Shown here: in pieces, positions 1-12,182 of the stretch
How the letters are laid out: each line of letters starts with the position of its first letter
How positions within the stretch are numbered: the first letter of the stretch is position 1
Source: Castanea sativa
Taxonomy: Eukaryota > Streptophyta > Magnoliopsida > Fagales > Fagaceae
NCBI RefSeq assembly: GCF_040712315.1
Contig: NC_134013.1
Coordinates: forward strand, 31,965,001-32,029,000
Length of the DNA: 64,000 bases
Direction: 5' to 3'
The notes under the pieces: model-generated
Seen by the model: only the letters and a program-made list of their open reading frames with translations
Database searches by the model: none
Told to the model about the DNA's origin: nothing
Program-made: the position numbers and the translations under genes

Positions 1-44
<44 letters not shown>

Positions 45-160
45 ATTTATAAATATAAAAAATAACGGTAAACCTGAAATGGTACACTAGTATTGACTGG
101 TACCGAAATATATTGTTCCAATGGTCAAACTGGTACTGTCTCCGGTACGAGATTGACTCC
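1..160. mobile_element. AT microsatellite and right end of a TACCGG-type repeat
   Basis: Positions 1-37 are an (AT)n run. About 61-160 matches the right end of the repeat at 29480-29580: both carry spaced GGTAC words (TGGTACCGAAATAT, then CCGGTACG) and both stop at TTGACTCC. After 160 the sequence continues as the LTR of the next element, whose other LTR copy (from about 12205) lacks this piece, so the repeat probably inserted into that LTR. Its left part lies outside the window. Confidence 0.5.
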
Positions 161-900
161 CTTGGTTGCAAGTTAGAATATAAGAAAAAGGAAACTGCAG
201 GTTCAAGAATTTGAAACATCCTAGGTTTGATCGATCAAGACACGGTTCCACAAAATTTTAATTAAGCCCAACAACCCATTGGCCAATCAAGCGATTAGGG
301 TTTCAGATCTATTTCACACTGCATTTAAAGGAAATCCTAAGACACGTTTTGAGAAGACTTTGGATGTGCTCTTGTGAGATATAAAAGGTATTGTGCATTC
401 TCCTTTTAAAGTTACTACCGGATATCATTCTCATACCATTAGAATCGAAAGATCTGAAATTGTTGCTACAAGATCAACAACTGCTGATAATCTAAAACCT
501 TTGAGTGCGATCTCAAAGTCGTAAGTGTGGAAGCTTGTGTGCTAGAAATCTAAGAGAGAAGAGTTAGTGGAGTCGAAGCTTGCATGTGGTCGTGTCAGTA
601 CATTACTATTGGAGGTAGCAATAAATTTAGGGTTAAATCTTTCGTAAAAACTTCAATTCTCTATTAGTGGATTTGTTTACCTTGAGGATAGCTAGGTCAA
701 ATCCCTCCCAGGTTTTTACATTGAAACAGTTCGTTTCATTGGTTTTTCTAGGTGATCATATCTATGTGTTATTTACTTTTCTGCTATGCATGATATGATC
801 TTTTCCTATTTAACCTAGATCTCATAATTAACCTAAGTAAACACTTGGCTAATTCATTAGGTTAAACAATTTGTTTTTAAGGGGTCTAAACAAACAAACA
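161..900 (+). repeat. 5' LTR (distal part) of copia-type element E1
   Basis: About 740 bp repeats at 12205-12930, with the shared blocks TTAATTAAGCCCAACAACCC, GATTAGGGTTTCAGAT and the identical end GGGGTCTAAACAAACAAACA. The end at 900 sits two bases before a decayed primer-binding site, as in the intact element E3 at 42800-51476. The LTR start is lost beyond or inside the repeat at 1-160, so the target duplication of E1 cannot be read. Confidence 0.75.
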
Positions 901-902
901 AG

Positions 903-914
903 TGGTACCAAAAG
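903..914 (+). other. Decayed tRNA-Met primer-binding site of E1
   Basis: TGGTACCAAAAG stands where E2 (5670) and E3 (43646) carry TGGTATCAGAGC, the complement of the initiator tRNA-Met 3' end. It starts three bases after the LTR end. About four changes suggest it no longer primes well. Confidence 0.55.
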
Positions 915-944
915 GGGTTCACTCTGATTGGATTAATGTCCTGA

Positions 945-1918
945 GTGAGATTCTTGATTCCTACTATCATAGATAATTTTAAGTGTCTTGCTGCTTTTTG
1001 CTGTGATGATTTGAATAAAAAGGACACAAATGTTTCCGTTGATTTTATTGATGTCTTTGAAACTTTCCGTAAGAAATTATTTAAATCTATGAAAATTGCT
1101 AAGAAATTCAAGGAAGAGTTAAAATTAGCTAATCTTGAAAAAGGGGAATTGATTGTGAGATTGGATGATCCAAAAAAAGAATAAATTTTTGAGAAATCAA
1201 TTTTTCTCTCAAGATAAAAGGATGAAAAGTTTGGAAAAAGAATTAGTTGAGTCTAAAGCTGAATTGAAAAAATTATCTTGTACCAAACCTGTTGTTATTG
1301 ATGACAGATCTGTTTCTATTCCTCTAAAGCCTAAAACTGACAAAGTTTATGTTCATCTTTTCATGAGAAATCATAAAGAAAATGCTTATTGTGCTAGGTT
1401 AGACAAAGGTAAAAGTTCCGATGTAGACGTTGAAGTTTCTAAACCTTTGTCTAAACCTATTGCTAAAGTGCAAAAGAAATTTGTTTTTGTGCCTATCTGT
1501 CATCTTTGTGGTGTTGTTAGTCACATTAGACCAAATTGTTTTTTGTGGAGAAAAAAAAAAACCAAAACCTATGATTAGATCTGCCTCTAGGAATACTAAT
1601 GCTCCTAAATTTGTTCCCGTTTGTCACTTTTGTGGTGTCCATGGTCACATTTGTCCTAATTGTTATAAATTGAAATTTAAGCATTCTGTGATTCAGTTTA
1701 GGATATGTAATGAGATTTCTCCTGCCATAAGTCTTGATAAATTATTTCATATGTTTTTGAAAAATTTAAGCTTATTGGCTTGTGAAGGAAAATTGCAGGA
1801 TTTCAGTTTCACTCAAAAGAATGGTGTAATCTCTCAAATACGCTCTACTTCTCATGGTTTTTCACCTACAAAGCCAAAGACCCGTACTATATGGGTGAAA
1901 AAAAATGTGCTAAGGTAA
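945..1918 (+). pseudogene. gag: E1 gag C-terminal region with two zinc knuckles (frameshifted)
   Basis: Three overlapping reading frames (945-1184, 1165-1578, and a third to 1918) together resemble the C-terminal part of a plant copia Gag. A lysine/glutamate-rich coiled stretch precedes two CCHC knuckles of the form C-X2-C-X4-H-X4-C: CHLCGVVSHIRPNC near 1498-1540 and CHFCGVHGHICPNC near 1621-1662. The second break lies in the A-run at 1550-1560. The N-terminal Gag domain normally found after the primer site is missing. The frame ends near a TIWVKK motif, the same place where the Gag of E2 ends (TVWVKN), and no protease follows. Gag would package the element RNA in cytoplasmic particles. This copy cannot make a full protein. 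Confidence 0.65.
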
Positions 1919-4504
1919 TTTTTGTTTACTTGTCCTTAATTTAATTCTTTCAATTATTTGTGAATATGTTTTCTTTTCTGTTTTAGGCTATCTTGTTTTT
2001 AGTTGGTGTTGATTATTTAAAAAAAAAAAATCCAAAAACATTGAAAATTTTCAAAAAGACAAAAATATTATATTTTGTGTCTAGTTTTATTTTTCTTGAG
2101 GATTACATGAATTATGACCTCTCTCTCTTGACTTAGAACATGTTTGACAACGTGGAGAAAATTAAATAGTGTGTTACATAACTAAGTGCATGATTATTTT
2201 GAGATAAATAAAATTTTATATGAGTATGTACTAGTTTGTACATGTACTTATGGATTAATTCAGAAATTGATATTTCTTGTCTATGTACTCTCTATAGCTT
2301 AGTTCAACATTGTCATGTATTGTTTTTGCATTTTCATTTAGCATAATGTGTGCATTTTTATTTTTTTCATAAAAATTTTGAAAATCCAAAAAAGATTTTT
2401 ATTTTTGCATTGCACATCACTAAATGAGTAATTGAAGTTGGCCAATGAAATTTGCATTTCATGACTGTGTACATTGTTTAGCTTTGATGAGCTATTTTTT
2501 AGCACTTTGCTAGTTTGTGCTATGTAGTGCTTAATTGTGTGAGTTGTTTATAGTCTTTGACCAAATGATCTTGATTTTGATGTCACATTCTTTTGATTGT
2601 AAGGACAAAAAAATCCTAAAAGAAAGGCATAAATAACTATCTCACACTATTACTCGCCAATCATGAACACTTGTGTGCAAATCATAAAAGCTGTGCTCAG
2701 TAAGGTGTTGAGTTCAAAAGAATAAAAATTGAAAGAAACAAAAGAAAAAGAAAATGAAAATGAATGAAAAATGTTTTTACATGATTGCAAGCGTGTTTTC
2801 TAGGAGATGTGAGACTTATATGTTGTAATTCTTTAGGTGATAGTCACTTTCAAACCAATATGATTGATGATGTAGAAAATTTGTTTGATTTCTATCCACA
2901 TATCCCTTATTTTCTGCTTTGTACACATCATAGTTGCACACACTACACACAAATCTTTGCTAAATTTTGTACATATGATTGTGTGTTGACTAAACTAACC
3001 ATCTTTAATTCTATATGAACTGATGTGAAAATGAATATTTTTTTTTTGGTTGGGAATTTGAAGAAATTTTTTTTAAAAGTTTAAATCTTGTGGTTTTAAC
3101 TTCTTGATTGGTTTTGATATTTGTATTTAAGAGGAATTATGTTTTTAAGACTTTTTTAGATCATGTGCATATGAATTGAATTATAAAAACTGCTTTTTTA
3201 GTTGTTTTTCTTCAAAAAATTTTAGATTTTTAAAGTTTTAAAATTTACGTTATTTGGCCGATCTAAAGTCTCTCTTGACTGATTGAAAATGTTTATGTTT
3301 TAAAGAAAAAACTTTTTGCCTGATTTGATTGATGTCTAATCAATGTTCGACCGATTGAAAAATTTCCAAAAAATATTTCGATTGATGCTCGAATCCTTTA
3401 GACTGATCGAACTTTGAAAGATTTCAATTTTTAAGTTCTTAACCAATCTGTCTTTTCATGCATCATTTTTGTTTGGATTCACATGCATTGCATTGTTTTC
3501 TTTATCCATCTTACATTTTTGCGGTCATATCTCTCATTGTTTTCACACACAACACATATAGACTTTGCTAAATTAGGAACTCAACTTGATCTAAAAATTG
3601 ATTGATTAATTTTTGAATTCTGTACATTTTGGTATATGCTATTTTTCTTGATGTGTGAAATGTTAAAATTTGTGAATATTTTTTTTAGAGATATGGTGGA
3701 TAATACATGTGCAAATATTTTCTCTAAAACACATTGCATGCTGAATTTTTATATCATTGAGATCTATATTGTATAGTCTTAACTGATTATGCCTAGAGTG
3801 TTTGCATGCATTTGTTTATGAGTCACATAGTGTCAAGTTTACATATATTGAAAGAGAGAATATTTTTCTTCATGGGTATCCTCAACTTATGTGGTTCTTT
3901 AGTTTTTCCCCACCTCCTAAATTTTCCCCAAATTTTTTTTTCCAAAACTTGCTTTGTTTTTCCTATTTTTTATATGGGGAGAAAGCTGTTTTTAAAATCT
4001 ATACTGTTTATAGGGAGCTTTGTTGCTCTTCATAGAGGGAGTTGCCATAATTTTCTATAGAGATTATTTCTTGTGTGTTTCCTTGATTCTTTATTTTCTC
4101 TTGGCCTATGTTGTGTATGTTTATTGTCTACCTTCTAATTGGGTTGTCTTGTCAATATGTGACAAAAAGGGGAAGAAACAGATGAAATTTGAAAAAAGGT
4201 TTTAACTATTTTTTGATTTAGGGGGAGATGAAATTGTTTTTGAAAAGGGGAGAAAAGAAAAGAAGTTTCATTTTTTATTTTTATGTTGCTAACTTAGGGG
4301 GAGAATTAGTTTGAATCATTGCTGCATATTTGCTTTATTTTGATAATTTATATTGTTTATCTGTCTTTTTTTTCACACATGCCTTGATGTGCTCTTTTGA
4401 GTGTTTTAGGAAAGTCTTTCTGCCTCTTCTTGCATCTTTTTGTAATAGGGTTGTTCTTGTATTTGAGCATTTCATTTTGTTTGTAAGTTTTGTCACGGAT
4501 TGTT
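1919..4504 (+). other. E1 non-coding spacer, pol and ORF3 missing
   Basis: I see no protease, integrase, reverse transcriptase or RNase H in any frame. Parts align by eye with the post-pol spacer of E3 (47000-48900): the block around AAAGGCATAAATAAC at 2622, CCAATCATGAACAC at 2658 and ACATGATTGCAAGC at 2778 recur near 47410, 47447 and 47682. At 3240-3440 there is a cluster of GATTGAT/ATCAAT-like words. From about 4150 the sequence has several purine tracts (AAAAAGGGGAAG, AGGGGGAGA) like those upstream of the 3' LTR in related elements. Confidence 0.6.
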
Positions 4505-4516
4505 AAAGGGGGAGAT
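4505..4516 (+). other. Polypurine tract upstream of an LTR
   Basis: AAAGGGGGAGA directly precedes an LTR-like start TATTAGGTTCTAA. In E3 the same layout is AAAGGGAGAG before TGTTGGGTTCTAA. The tract primes plus-strand DNA synthesis. It could belong to E1 (its 3' LTR start) or mark the E2 insertion; the sequence does not settle this. Confidence 0.6.
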
Positions 4517-5667
4517 TATTAGGTTCTAAAATTTTAGAACAATTGGCAAACCGTAAACACAAACTTGTCTAAGTATAGGTCTCTGAGTCTGTAGAGTTAT
4601 GTAAAGTTGTGATTTTCAACTATTTTGTGTTGGCTTTACTTCTGTGCCAAATTTGATTGTAATTTCTTCAATAATTTTTTCCCTGTATGTATGTGGATTT
4701 AATTGTAAGAAATGAGTGTGAGAGATCGGCGAAGAATCAAGCTTCAAAAGTTGATCAAGTGGATTTCACGATTGGCTCGCGACTGTCTTATGAGAAGCAA
4801 CTCACGAAAAGAGTCACGTGTAGAACACATGACTGGAAGATGAAGAGTTGTGCTAGGCTGGTTTTTTCGCGACTATCTCGCGGGTAAGGCCAACTTGTGA
4901 AGGACCTGTGAAAGTCTCTGTTTGGCAAAAAGTTGTATTTTTCTTTACTAAGTCTTTATCCACACTATATATACCCTCATTACCCACAAATTGTAAGGAG
5001 TGCTTTCTAGAGAGAAAATCCTAGAAAATATACTTAAGAGTAAGAGATTGTTATACCCACAATCATCTACACATTTCCCTGTGGTTTTCCTCAACTCCTA
5101 CCTTTCCATCTCTAGATCCTTGAGAGGTTATTAGCTCAAACACTTAACACACCCATACTCAGTGTAAAGTAAGATTTTACTGCCGTTGGGAAGCATTGGA
5201 AGGTGCCATTCATTGGCGGATGCAATCGGGCTGAATTGCGGGATCTAAAAAGCTAAAGAAGACAAGGCTCTGGGAAGTCAATTGGTAGCAGGAGCTTGGC
5301 GAGCTCAAGTACATGAGGTAAACTAGGCTTGGAGGGTCTTTTGTTATTTGTGTACTCCAACTTTATTCTTTAGTGGATTGATTTCAACTTAGAGGGTCGC
5401 AGAAAGGTTTTTCGCTGAGTTTTTTGGTTTCCTCTTTAATAACACGTCTTGGTGTTATCTTGTGTTTGCATTTCTCTTCCCTATTCTTTAAACTTTCATT
5501 TTATTGTTAATGATGAATAAATATGGCTTAGGGTACTGTTATCGGTTCATTGCACCCATTTTCTCTTGTTCCGTACTTAGTCTAAGTTAGAGTAAAAACA
5601 ATCTAACTGTAATTTTAATTGGGGGTTTGAACAAACTTTTGTATTTTAGCACAAATCCGAGCTTTCA
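4517..5667 (+). repeat. E2 5' LTR
   Basis: About 1.15 kb. It begins TATTAGG where E3 has TGTTGGG, so the terminal TG is changed to TA, and it ends CTTTCA two bases before the primer site. Positions 4869-5667 align with 11371-12182. A TATA-like TATATATACCC at 4966-4976 is in a plausible promoter position. The LTR is marked by repeated TCGCGA-type words at 4778-4885. Confidence 0.7.
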
Positions 5668-5669
5668 AT

Positions 5670-5681
5670 TGGTATCAGAGC
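5670..5681 (+). other. E2 primer-binding site for tRNA-Met
   Basis: TGGTATCAGAGC is the standard plant Ty1/copia primer site, complementary to the initiator tRNA-Met 3' end. It sits two bases after the 5' LTR end. Confidence 0.9.
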
Positions 5682-5733
5682 GGGTACACTTGTCGGATTT
5701 TATTATCCTAGTGTGATCCTAGACCCTAAGTGA

Positions 5734-7619
5734 GATGGATAGATCTCAATCCTTTAATGCACCTCCCTACTTTGATGGGAGTAATTATGCCTTTTTGAAA
5801 AGTACGTATGCGTACTTTTCTTTGTGCTATTGATGAGGCGGTGTGAGATTCTATTGAGAATGGATATGTAAGACCTACTACTGCCAAATCTGAATCGGAT
5901 AAGGCTACTCATTCTTTGGCAAATGCCAATAGCAAAGCTATTTATGCTATTTTCTATGGTGTTTCTACTGATGAGTTTCATAGGATTTTGCATGTGAAGA
6001 CCGCTAAAGAGGCATTGACCATTCTTTAAATAGCCTACGAAGGTACCAAGAAGGTCAAGGACACTAAGCTTCAAATGCTCACTACTTGGTTCGAGGAAGT
6101 AAAGATGAATGACGATGAGTCTTTCAATTCTTTTTATGGGAGACTCAATGAGATAGTGATTGCCAAGCTCAATCTTGAGGAGAAGATTGAAGATGCCAAG
6201 GTGGTGAGGAAGTTCTTGAGATCCTTGCCCGAAAGCTTCCAAGTTAAGGTCATAGCCATAGAGGAGAGAGTAAAGATTTGGATGAGATAAAGATTCAAGA
6301 ACTCATTGGTTCTCTCCAAACCTATGAGGTCAAATTGCCTTCTCACGATTCCAACAAATCACTTGCTCTTAAAACTATAAATGGGAGAATGGGTGATTCC
6401 TCCGATGAAGATGATGTAGAGAAGGAGGTGGCGTTTCTAGCAAAAAACTTCCAGAAATTTCTCAATATGAAGAACAATGGGGAGTCGTTTGGCAAAGGAA
6501 AATTTTCATCCTCCAAAAATGACAAGAGGGAGTTCAAGAAGAAGCATGGGAAAGACTTGTCATCAACCCAAGGAATCGTGTGCTATAAATGCAACGGTCA
6601 TGGACACCTAAAGAAAGAATGTCCAAACTATTTGTGAGGAAAGGGTAAAGTACTTACCACTACTCTTAGTGACTCAGAAAGCTTAAACTCCGATTTGGAA
6701 GGAGAATGTGATAGTGACGGGAACTATTCGGCCTTCATGGCAATCACCACCATTGATTCTAGAGACGAGTTGAGCGACTTGGTTGATGAACTAGGCGTAT
6801 GTTCTGAAGGCAAAGAAGTTGAGGATTCAGAAGATGAGGATGTGTGCTTCAATGAAGGTGAGAAGAACCTTCAAGAATTGTGTGATGCGTTGCTTGAAGA
6901 TTGTGGCAAATATGCCAACGTTGTAAAGAACACAGTTAAGAAGATGAAGAAAATTGAGGAAGAGCATAAGTCCACTCTTATGCAACTCAAGGACGCAAAA
7001 TGTGAAGTTGAAGGGTTGAAGGAAGATTTGTTGAATGCCTACTCGAAAATCAAGTTCCTTGAATTGGAAATCATTCAAGCAAATGTCAAAGTGGAGTGCA
7101 TTTCCACTAAGAAACTTGACAGTGTGCTTTTTTCTCAAAAACTTTCAAATGACAAGACCGGTCTAGGCTATACTGGTGAAGGAAGCTCAAGCAGCAAACC
7201 CAAGAAGGAAGTGAGGTTCGTGTTGGCCAAAAATGTAGAGAAGCGCAAGGTTGAGACCCCTACTGTTGCAAAGAGAACCGTTGGTGCAAAACCAAAGGGG
7301 ACCTCAAGTGAAGCATTTTTGTCATCATTGTGGCATGCGAGGGCACACAAGACCAAATCGCTTCAAGCTTTAAGCTCTTAAGAGGGCTGACTCTCTACGT
7401 GGCCAAGATAACTCAAGAAGAATGATGAAGGGAAACCAAGCTAAAAAGGAAAATGAGGGACAACTCATTAAAGATGTTATGAAGATGTTGAAGAACATCT
7501 TGTCATGCCTTGCTAGCTTTACCCCAAGGTTTGAGAGTTATGTCGGTTGTACCCCTCCTTCCAAGGATTTCACCCAAAACACTCATACAGTGTGGGTAAA
7601 GAATGGTATTTATGCATGA
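5734..7619 (+). pseudogene. gag: E2 gag (UBN2-type) with frameshifts and stops
   Basis: Translation from the ATG at 5734 gives the usual copia Gag opening (a PYFDGSNY motif), then breaks near 5800, where GTACGTATGCGTAC looks like a small local duplication. The UBN2-type core lies at about 5880-6290 (motifs LTTWFEEVKM, RFLRSLP, with a stop near 6028 and a frame change near 6280). An acidic stretch follows, then one CCHC knuckle CYKCNGHGHLKKEC near 6580-6621, a TGA at 6635-6637, a Glu/Asp/Lys-rich coiled-coil stretch (6695-7381) and a last block ending TVWVKNGIYA at 7619. The protein would form the particle shell and bind RNA. The frame runs straight into a non-coding spacer without protease. 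Confidence 0.8.
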
Positions 7620-9704
7620 TCACTTACTTTTTCTATGCATTAATACTTCCAACATACTAGGGGTATAGTTTCATGCATCATGACATATGCAATCTTCTTG
7701 TGTGATTGCTTCCGTTCTAAGGTTGTTTCTTTCATAGGTCTTTGTTTGTTTACCTTGTTTTTGTTTTTGTTGATCCTACTTTATTGCTTTGTTTTTTAGT
7801 GTGTTGAAAAATTCAAAAACCCATAAAAAGTGAAAAATCTCAAAAAGTTTAATCGCTTGTGTTGTGTATATCACATGTTGAGTTTGGCCTAGTACCTTTG
7901 TACTAATGGTGTAGTATATTTATGGGCTTAACTTGTTATGTATGCACATTTTTCTAAGTGTGAGCGATATCTAGAAATCTACGTTTAATTGGTGCAAATA
8001 GATTTTCAAACTTGTCATGAATGATTGGTTAATAGTCTAGTTTTATCTTGGTACATGCGTAGACTTATGCCTATATATCTCTTCACAATTTTCTTTTTCT
8101 TTTTCAAAGAGCTCTACAATTGTCAATCTCCAAAAGAGAAAGAGCCGAAAAAGCCTTGCTTCGAAAACTAGTTTGACTAGGAAAAGGTGGAGCAAATATG
8201 TATTAAAATGTATGGTGCAAAAGCCAAGATAAATCAAAAAGTTGTGGCATCGTTTCTCAACAAATTTTAGTTGTATTTGATCAAAAGTATGAAAAATGGA
8301 AGCCAAATGAAAAGCTTTCAATCATATGTAAACACATTGGTGAGGGGTCATATATGTTCATTTCTAGAAGTGAGAAAGGTCACTTGTCTTCGTACCAGTC
8401 ATGTATGACTTGATTGAATTGATCATTGAAGTTTAATACTAGACTATGGACTAGTTCCTACTTGATTCACACACACAACACACAAGTCTAATGTTCAACA
8501 AATGCCTATTTCATTTGTGTGATTGTACATGTTCAAATGTAATATGTCTATACTCAATTGCTTGATGATCAAACCCAAAAGTATTTTTGAGTATTTTATA
8601 TGTTTTTGAAAGTGTTTTTATGTAACCTTTTTGTGTTAAGAGTTTTTTTTCCAAAAGTCCAACCTGTTTTTATTGAAAAAATCCTTCAGAGACTTTTTCG
8701 CAAGTAAGTCATGAGTAAGAACCAACCAGCGAAAATAAGGAAGCCATTTTCAGTTTTTCCAGAATTTTACGCAGAAAGTTTCGCGACTCCCTCGCGACTC
8801 TTTCGCGAGAGGAAGCTTCTCGTGAAACTTGTCCTGTGCTTTAGAGGTCATTTCATGAGTAACTTCGCAAGTAGTTTACCCACGAAGTGAGTGGATTTTC
8901 AGTTTTTAAATGGCAAATAGTGACAATTTTTCAAATATCTCTTTTTGCTTCCTCTGTGCCTCTCTCAACCCAAAACACATTTTCACTCAAAATTTCACCC
9001 AAAACTCAAGAACTTTCATTCCTAAGACTCATCTAAGGTATGTTTTAACACTTTTTCATTCTTGAATCCTTAGATTAAGTATTAGGTTCTAGGATTTCAA
9101 GGGTTGGGTTATTTTTGAAAGGGGTTGGGAAAACCTTATTTTCATGAATTTTTTTTTTTTTTTAAAATTCTTGATTGGCCAGTGTCCCATTGTGTTTGTG
9201 TTGGCCCCAAGTGGCATTTTAACATGCATTTAGGTAAGATTTCAAAATGTTCATGCATTGTTTTACATGTTAGTGGTGTGTATGCACTCTAAGTGTTTGA
9301 TAAAATGCCTAAATGACATTTTCTCGATGTTTTGGACTCCAATGAGTACCAAATTTTGGGGATTACTATGTTTTTACATTCTTAACATGTTTTAAATTTT
9401 GGCTGTGCGTTTCACACACTTTTCCCCATGAGTGCCTTATCATGCATTGTTCATGCCTCTCACATGCATACCATAAGCACACTTGATGCACAAACTCGAC
9501 CACCTGACATGTTTTGCGTTTCATTCATGCTATATAAGTCTTGTTAGACCTTTAGAACTTAAAACATGATATTGTGACTTTGTTCTATATGTTTTATGCA
9601 ATTTTAGGACCTTTTTGTTCATTTTTATGGACTAACTTGTATCTAATCAAGTTTGTTTCCATGTTTGTGTTTGTTGTTTGTTTGTGTAGTTGTTCATTTT
9701 GCAA
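7620..9704 (+). other. E2 non-coding spacer before ORF3
   Basis: No coding signal is seen. The stretch 8695-8885 is packed with TCGCGA, CTCGCGACTC and TTCGCAAGTA words that resemble the E2 LTR at 4778-4885. Positions 8940-9050 read like a 5' leader (CTTCCTCTGTGCC, then an A/C-rich stretch) and may be the transcript start for ORF3; this is inference. Confidence 0.5.
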
Positions 9705-10430
9705 ATGTCTCCTATTAAGAAAAAGGACGTAAAGAAGCCTTCAAAGTGTCCCCACACCTCCTCGGACTCATTCGGAAATGACGATGCTAACATGGCCTAC
9801 AATGATCACTACAAACGGGCCCCAATTGTCCTTGAGCAGACTGTGGATTTAGAGTCCATAGAGGGCACCTTCATTCTGGAAGTGTTCAAGGAAAGGACAT
9901 GGACAAAGTTGCTTAATCTAATGGCCGATGTGTTTGAAGATATCATTCGAGAATTCTTCACTAATGCCATTGTGGAAGGTGATCACATCAATTGTTGGTT
10001 AAGGGGGAGAGAGTTCTCAATCTCGAGGGAATCAATTCAAGATATTCTAGAGATTCAACCAATGACTCCAGACACATTTCTACAGTATGATGAGAGAAAG
10101 GAGAAACTTGAGCCCATTGTTGAAGTTCTAGGTGGACAACTCAAGAAAAAGGCCCTACACACCATTGAGTTCACCTAAAAAATGAGAGCTTTGGCCTACA
10201 TCATGATCTTTAACCTCTATCCGCTGAAGAACTTGATGACTTTGTCAGCGCCAAGGACCATATTCTTATATGATCTCTTCACTCACAAGGAGATCGACAT
10301 TTATGGTCACATCTATGACATGTTCGTTAAGAGCATCAAGAAGAGGACTGCAAGGCTAATTCTACCATTTCCAAGCCTTGTCATGTCTCTTATTTTAAGG
10401 GCAAGGGTGAAGATTCCAAGTGGACTTTAG
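9705..10430 (+). pseudogene. E2 ORF3: putative plant transposon protein domain
   Basis: One frame from the ATG at 9705 runs to 10430 with a single in-frame TAA at 10176-10178, giving about 241 residues if the stop is ignored. It opens with a lysine/serine-rich tail (MSPIKKKDVKKPS), followed by a globular region with motifs such as LESIEGTFILEVF, REFFTNA and LRGREFSISRESI. That pattern fits the plant transposon/retrotransposon-associated domain known as putative plant transposon protein. Its molecular function is unknown. A related but divergent frame occupies the same place in E3 (49048-50196), so it belongs to the retrotransposon and not to the host. Assignment is by motif memory only. Confidence 0.6.
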
Positions 10431-11370
10431 GTGATGCAAAGAGAAGATCCTATTAGTGAGTAGACCATCATCCGAAGCAAAGCACACAATCTGGGTCCAA
10501 GCATCGGTGTATCTCAAATTCTGAGAGACGAAGAAGGCAACACTAATGAGGACATTGATCAGTACACTTCAGTTTCGGAGGAAACTGCACAACCTTCTTC
10601 CTAAGCCCAAGCAAAAGCACCCGATCCCCTTAATCATCCAATTGGAAGGGTTGAAGAGTTGCATATGATGCTAGCTTCACATACCAACTACTCCACAACT
10701 TAATTCACATACCTTGAAGGTCAGATCACTGCCTTCTCATCTCAAGTTAATGGCTTGATGAGGAAATCAGAGCTGGAGTCGGATTTGAAGTCCGATGCAT
10801 TCTACTCTCTTTGGCCATTTTGGTCAAAAAGGGGGAGTAGATTCGATGGGGAGTACAACTTAAGGGGGAGTAGTAACTTAGTAACTTTAGTATAGCATTG
10901 GTTTAGTAGTAACTTAGTAACTTTAGTATAGTATTGGTTTATTTTGATGGTTTCTAGTTTATTTAATGCCTTTATAACTTTTGGATGTTTACAGTGCTTT
11001 TGTTTAAAGCTTTCAAGTACTTTAGTTTAAAACTTAGTTTTTTGTTCTTTAGTACTGTTTTGTATCTTGGTTTTTATAACCATTTATTGATGCATACTAT
11101 TTTCTATTGCTTATAGCCATAGTTTCTTTATTGTAACATGTGTTTATTGGACATGCTATTGATTTTAGCATTGCTCTTGATTGCATTGTGTGTCCGGATG
11201 ATCATTTACTTGATAAATGTTCATTGTGGTCACTTCCTAATGACTGTTCATGTTTGATCAAGTTATGCTTTATATCTTATATTTCATTTGGTATCTTGAT
11301 CACATTTTACTTGTTTTATTTATTTATTATATATGCCTTGTGTTCTACTTGTCCCTTACTAGATTTTTTG
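10431..11370 (+). other. E2 3' untranslated region with purine tracts
   Basis: After ORF3 two polypurine tracts occur (AAAAAGGGGGAGTAG near 10826 and AAGGGGGAGTAG near 10861). A 33-bp near-repeat (AACTTAGTAACTTTAGTATA) occurs twice at about 10867-10935. No gene is seen. The beginning of the 3' LTR is absent, so a deletion of roughly 350 bp is likely at about 11370. Confidence 0.5.
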
Positions 11371-12182
11371 CAACTATCTCATGGGTAAAGTCAACCCGCA
11401 AAGGACCCGTGAAAGTCTCTGTTTGGTAAAAAGTTGTGTTTTGCTTTACTAAGTCTTTACCCAGACTATATATACACCCATTGTCCACAAATTGTAAGGA
11501 GTGTTTTTTAGAGAAAAAAACTCTAGAAAATAGACTTGAGAGTTAGTGATTGTTATACCCACAATCATCTACACATTTCCTTGTGGTTTTCCTTAACTCC
11601 TACCTCTCCATCTCTAGATCCTTGAGAGGTTGCTAGCCCAAATACTTAACACACTTATACTGAGTGTAAAGTGAGATTTTGGTGCTGCTGGGAAGCATTG
11701 GAAGGTGCCATTCATTGGCAGATGCAATCAGTTTGAATTGCGGGATCCGGAAAGTTAGAGAAGATAAGGCTCCGAGAAGTCAGTTAGTAGCAGGAGCTTG
11801 GAGGGCTTAAGTACATGGGATAGACTAGGCTTGGAGGGTCTTTTGTTATTCATATACTCCAACTTTATTCTCTAGTGGATCAATTTCGACTTGGAGGGTT
11901 GCGGAGAGGTTTTTTGCCGAGTTCTTCGATTTCTTCTTCGGTTTCCTCTTTGATAACACATCTTGGTGTTATCTTGTGTTTGCATCTCTCTTCCGTACTC
12001 TTTAAGCTTTTATTTTATTTTTGATTATGAATGAATATGGCTTAGGGTAGTGTTATCGGTTCATTGCGCCCATTTACTCTTGTTCCGCACTTAGTCTAAG
12101 TTAGAGTAAAAGCAATCTAGCCGTAATTTTTAATTGAGGGTCTGAACAAACTCTTTTGTTTTAGTACAAATCTGAGCTTTCA
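11371..12182 (+). repeat. E2 3' LTR, truncated at its start
   Basis: About 812 bp align with 4869-5667 of the 5' LTR, including GGACCCGTGAAAGTCTCTGT, TATACCCACAATCATCTACA and the end CTTTCA. Substitutions and small indels are frequent, so the insertion is old. Confidence 0.75.

Larger units (their letters stand above)
4517..12182 (+). mobile_element. Copia-type LTR retrotransposon E2, non-autonomous, nested in E1
   Basis: The element has related LTRs at 4517-5667 and 11371-12182, a tRNA-Met primer site at 5670, a broken gag and a plant-transposon-protein ORF, and no pol at all. It interrupts E1: E1 LTR sequence resumes right after the E2 3' LTR and runs to 12930. The left junction is uncertain because E1 and E2 LTR starts look alike, and no five-base target duplication could be confirmed (AGTTT follows the right end). 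Without pol it could only have moved using enzymes from another copia element. Confidence 0.7.

Noticed and set aside
3802..4205. Overlapping short frames in E1
   Set aside because: They are Phe/Leu-rich, T-run driven and lie in the spacer shared with other non-coding element copies.
4482..4500. TAAGTTTTGTCACGG as the left boundary of E2 with target copy AGTTT
   Set aside because: E3 has the same TTTTGTCACAG before its polypurine tract, so this is internal element sequence; the AGTTT match is probably chance.
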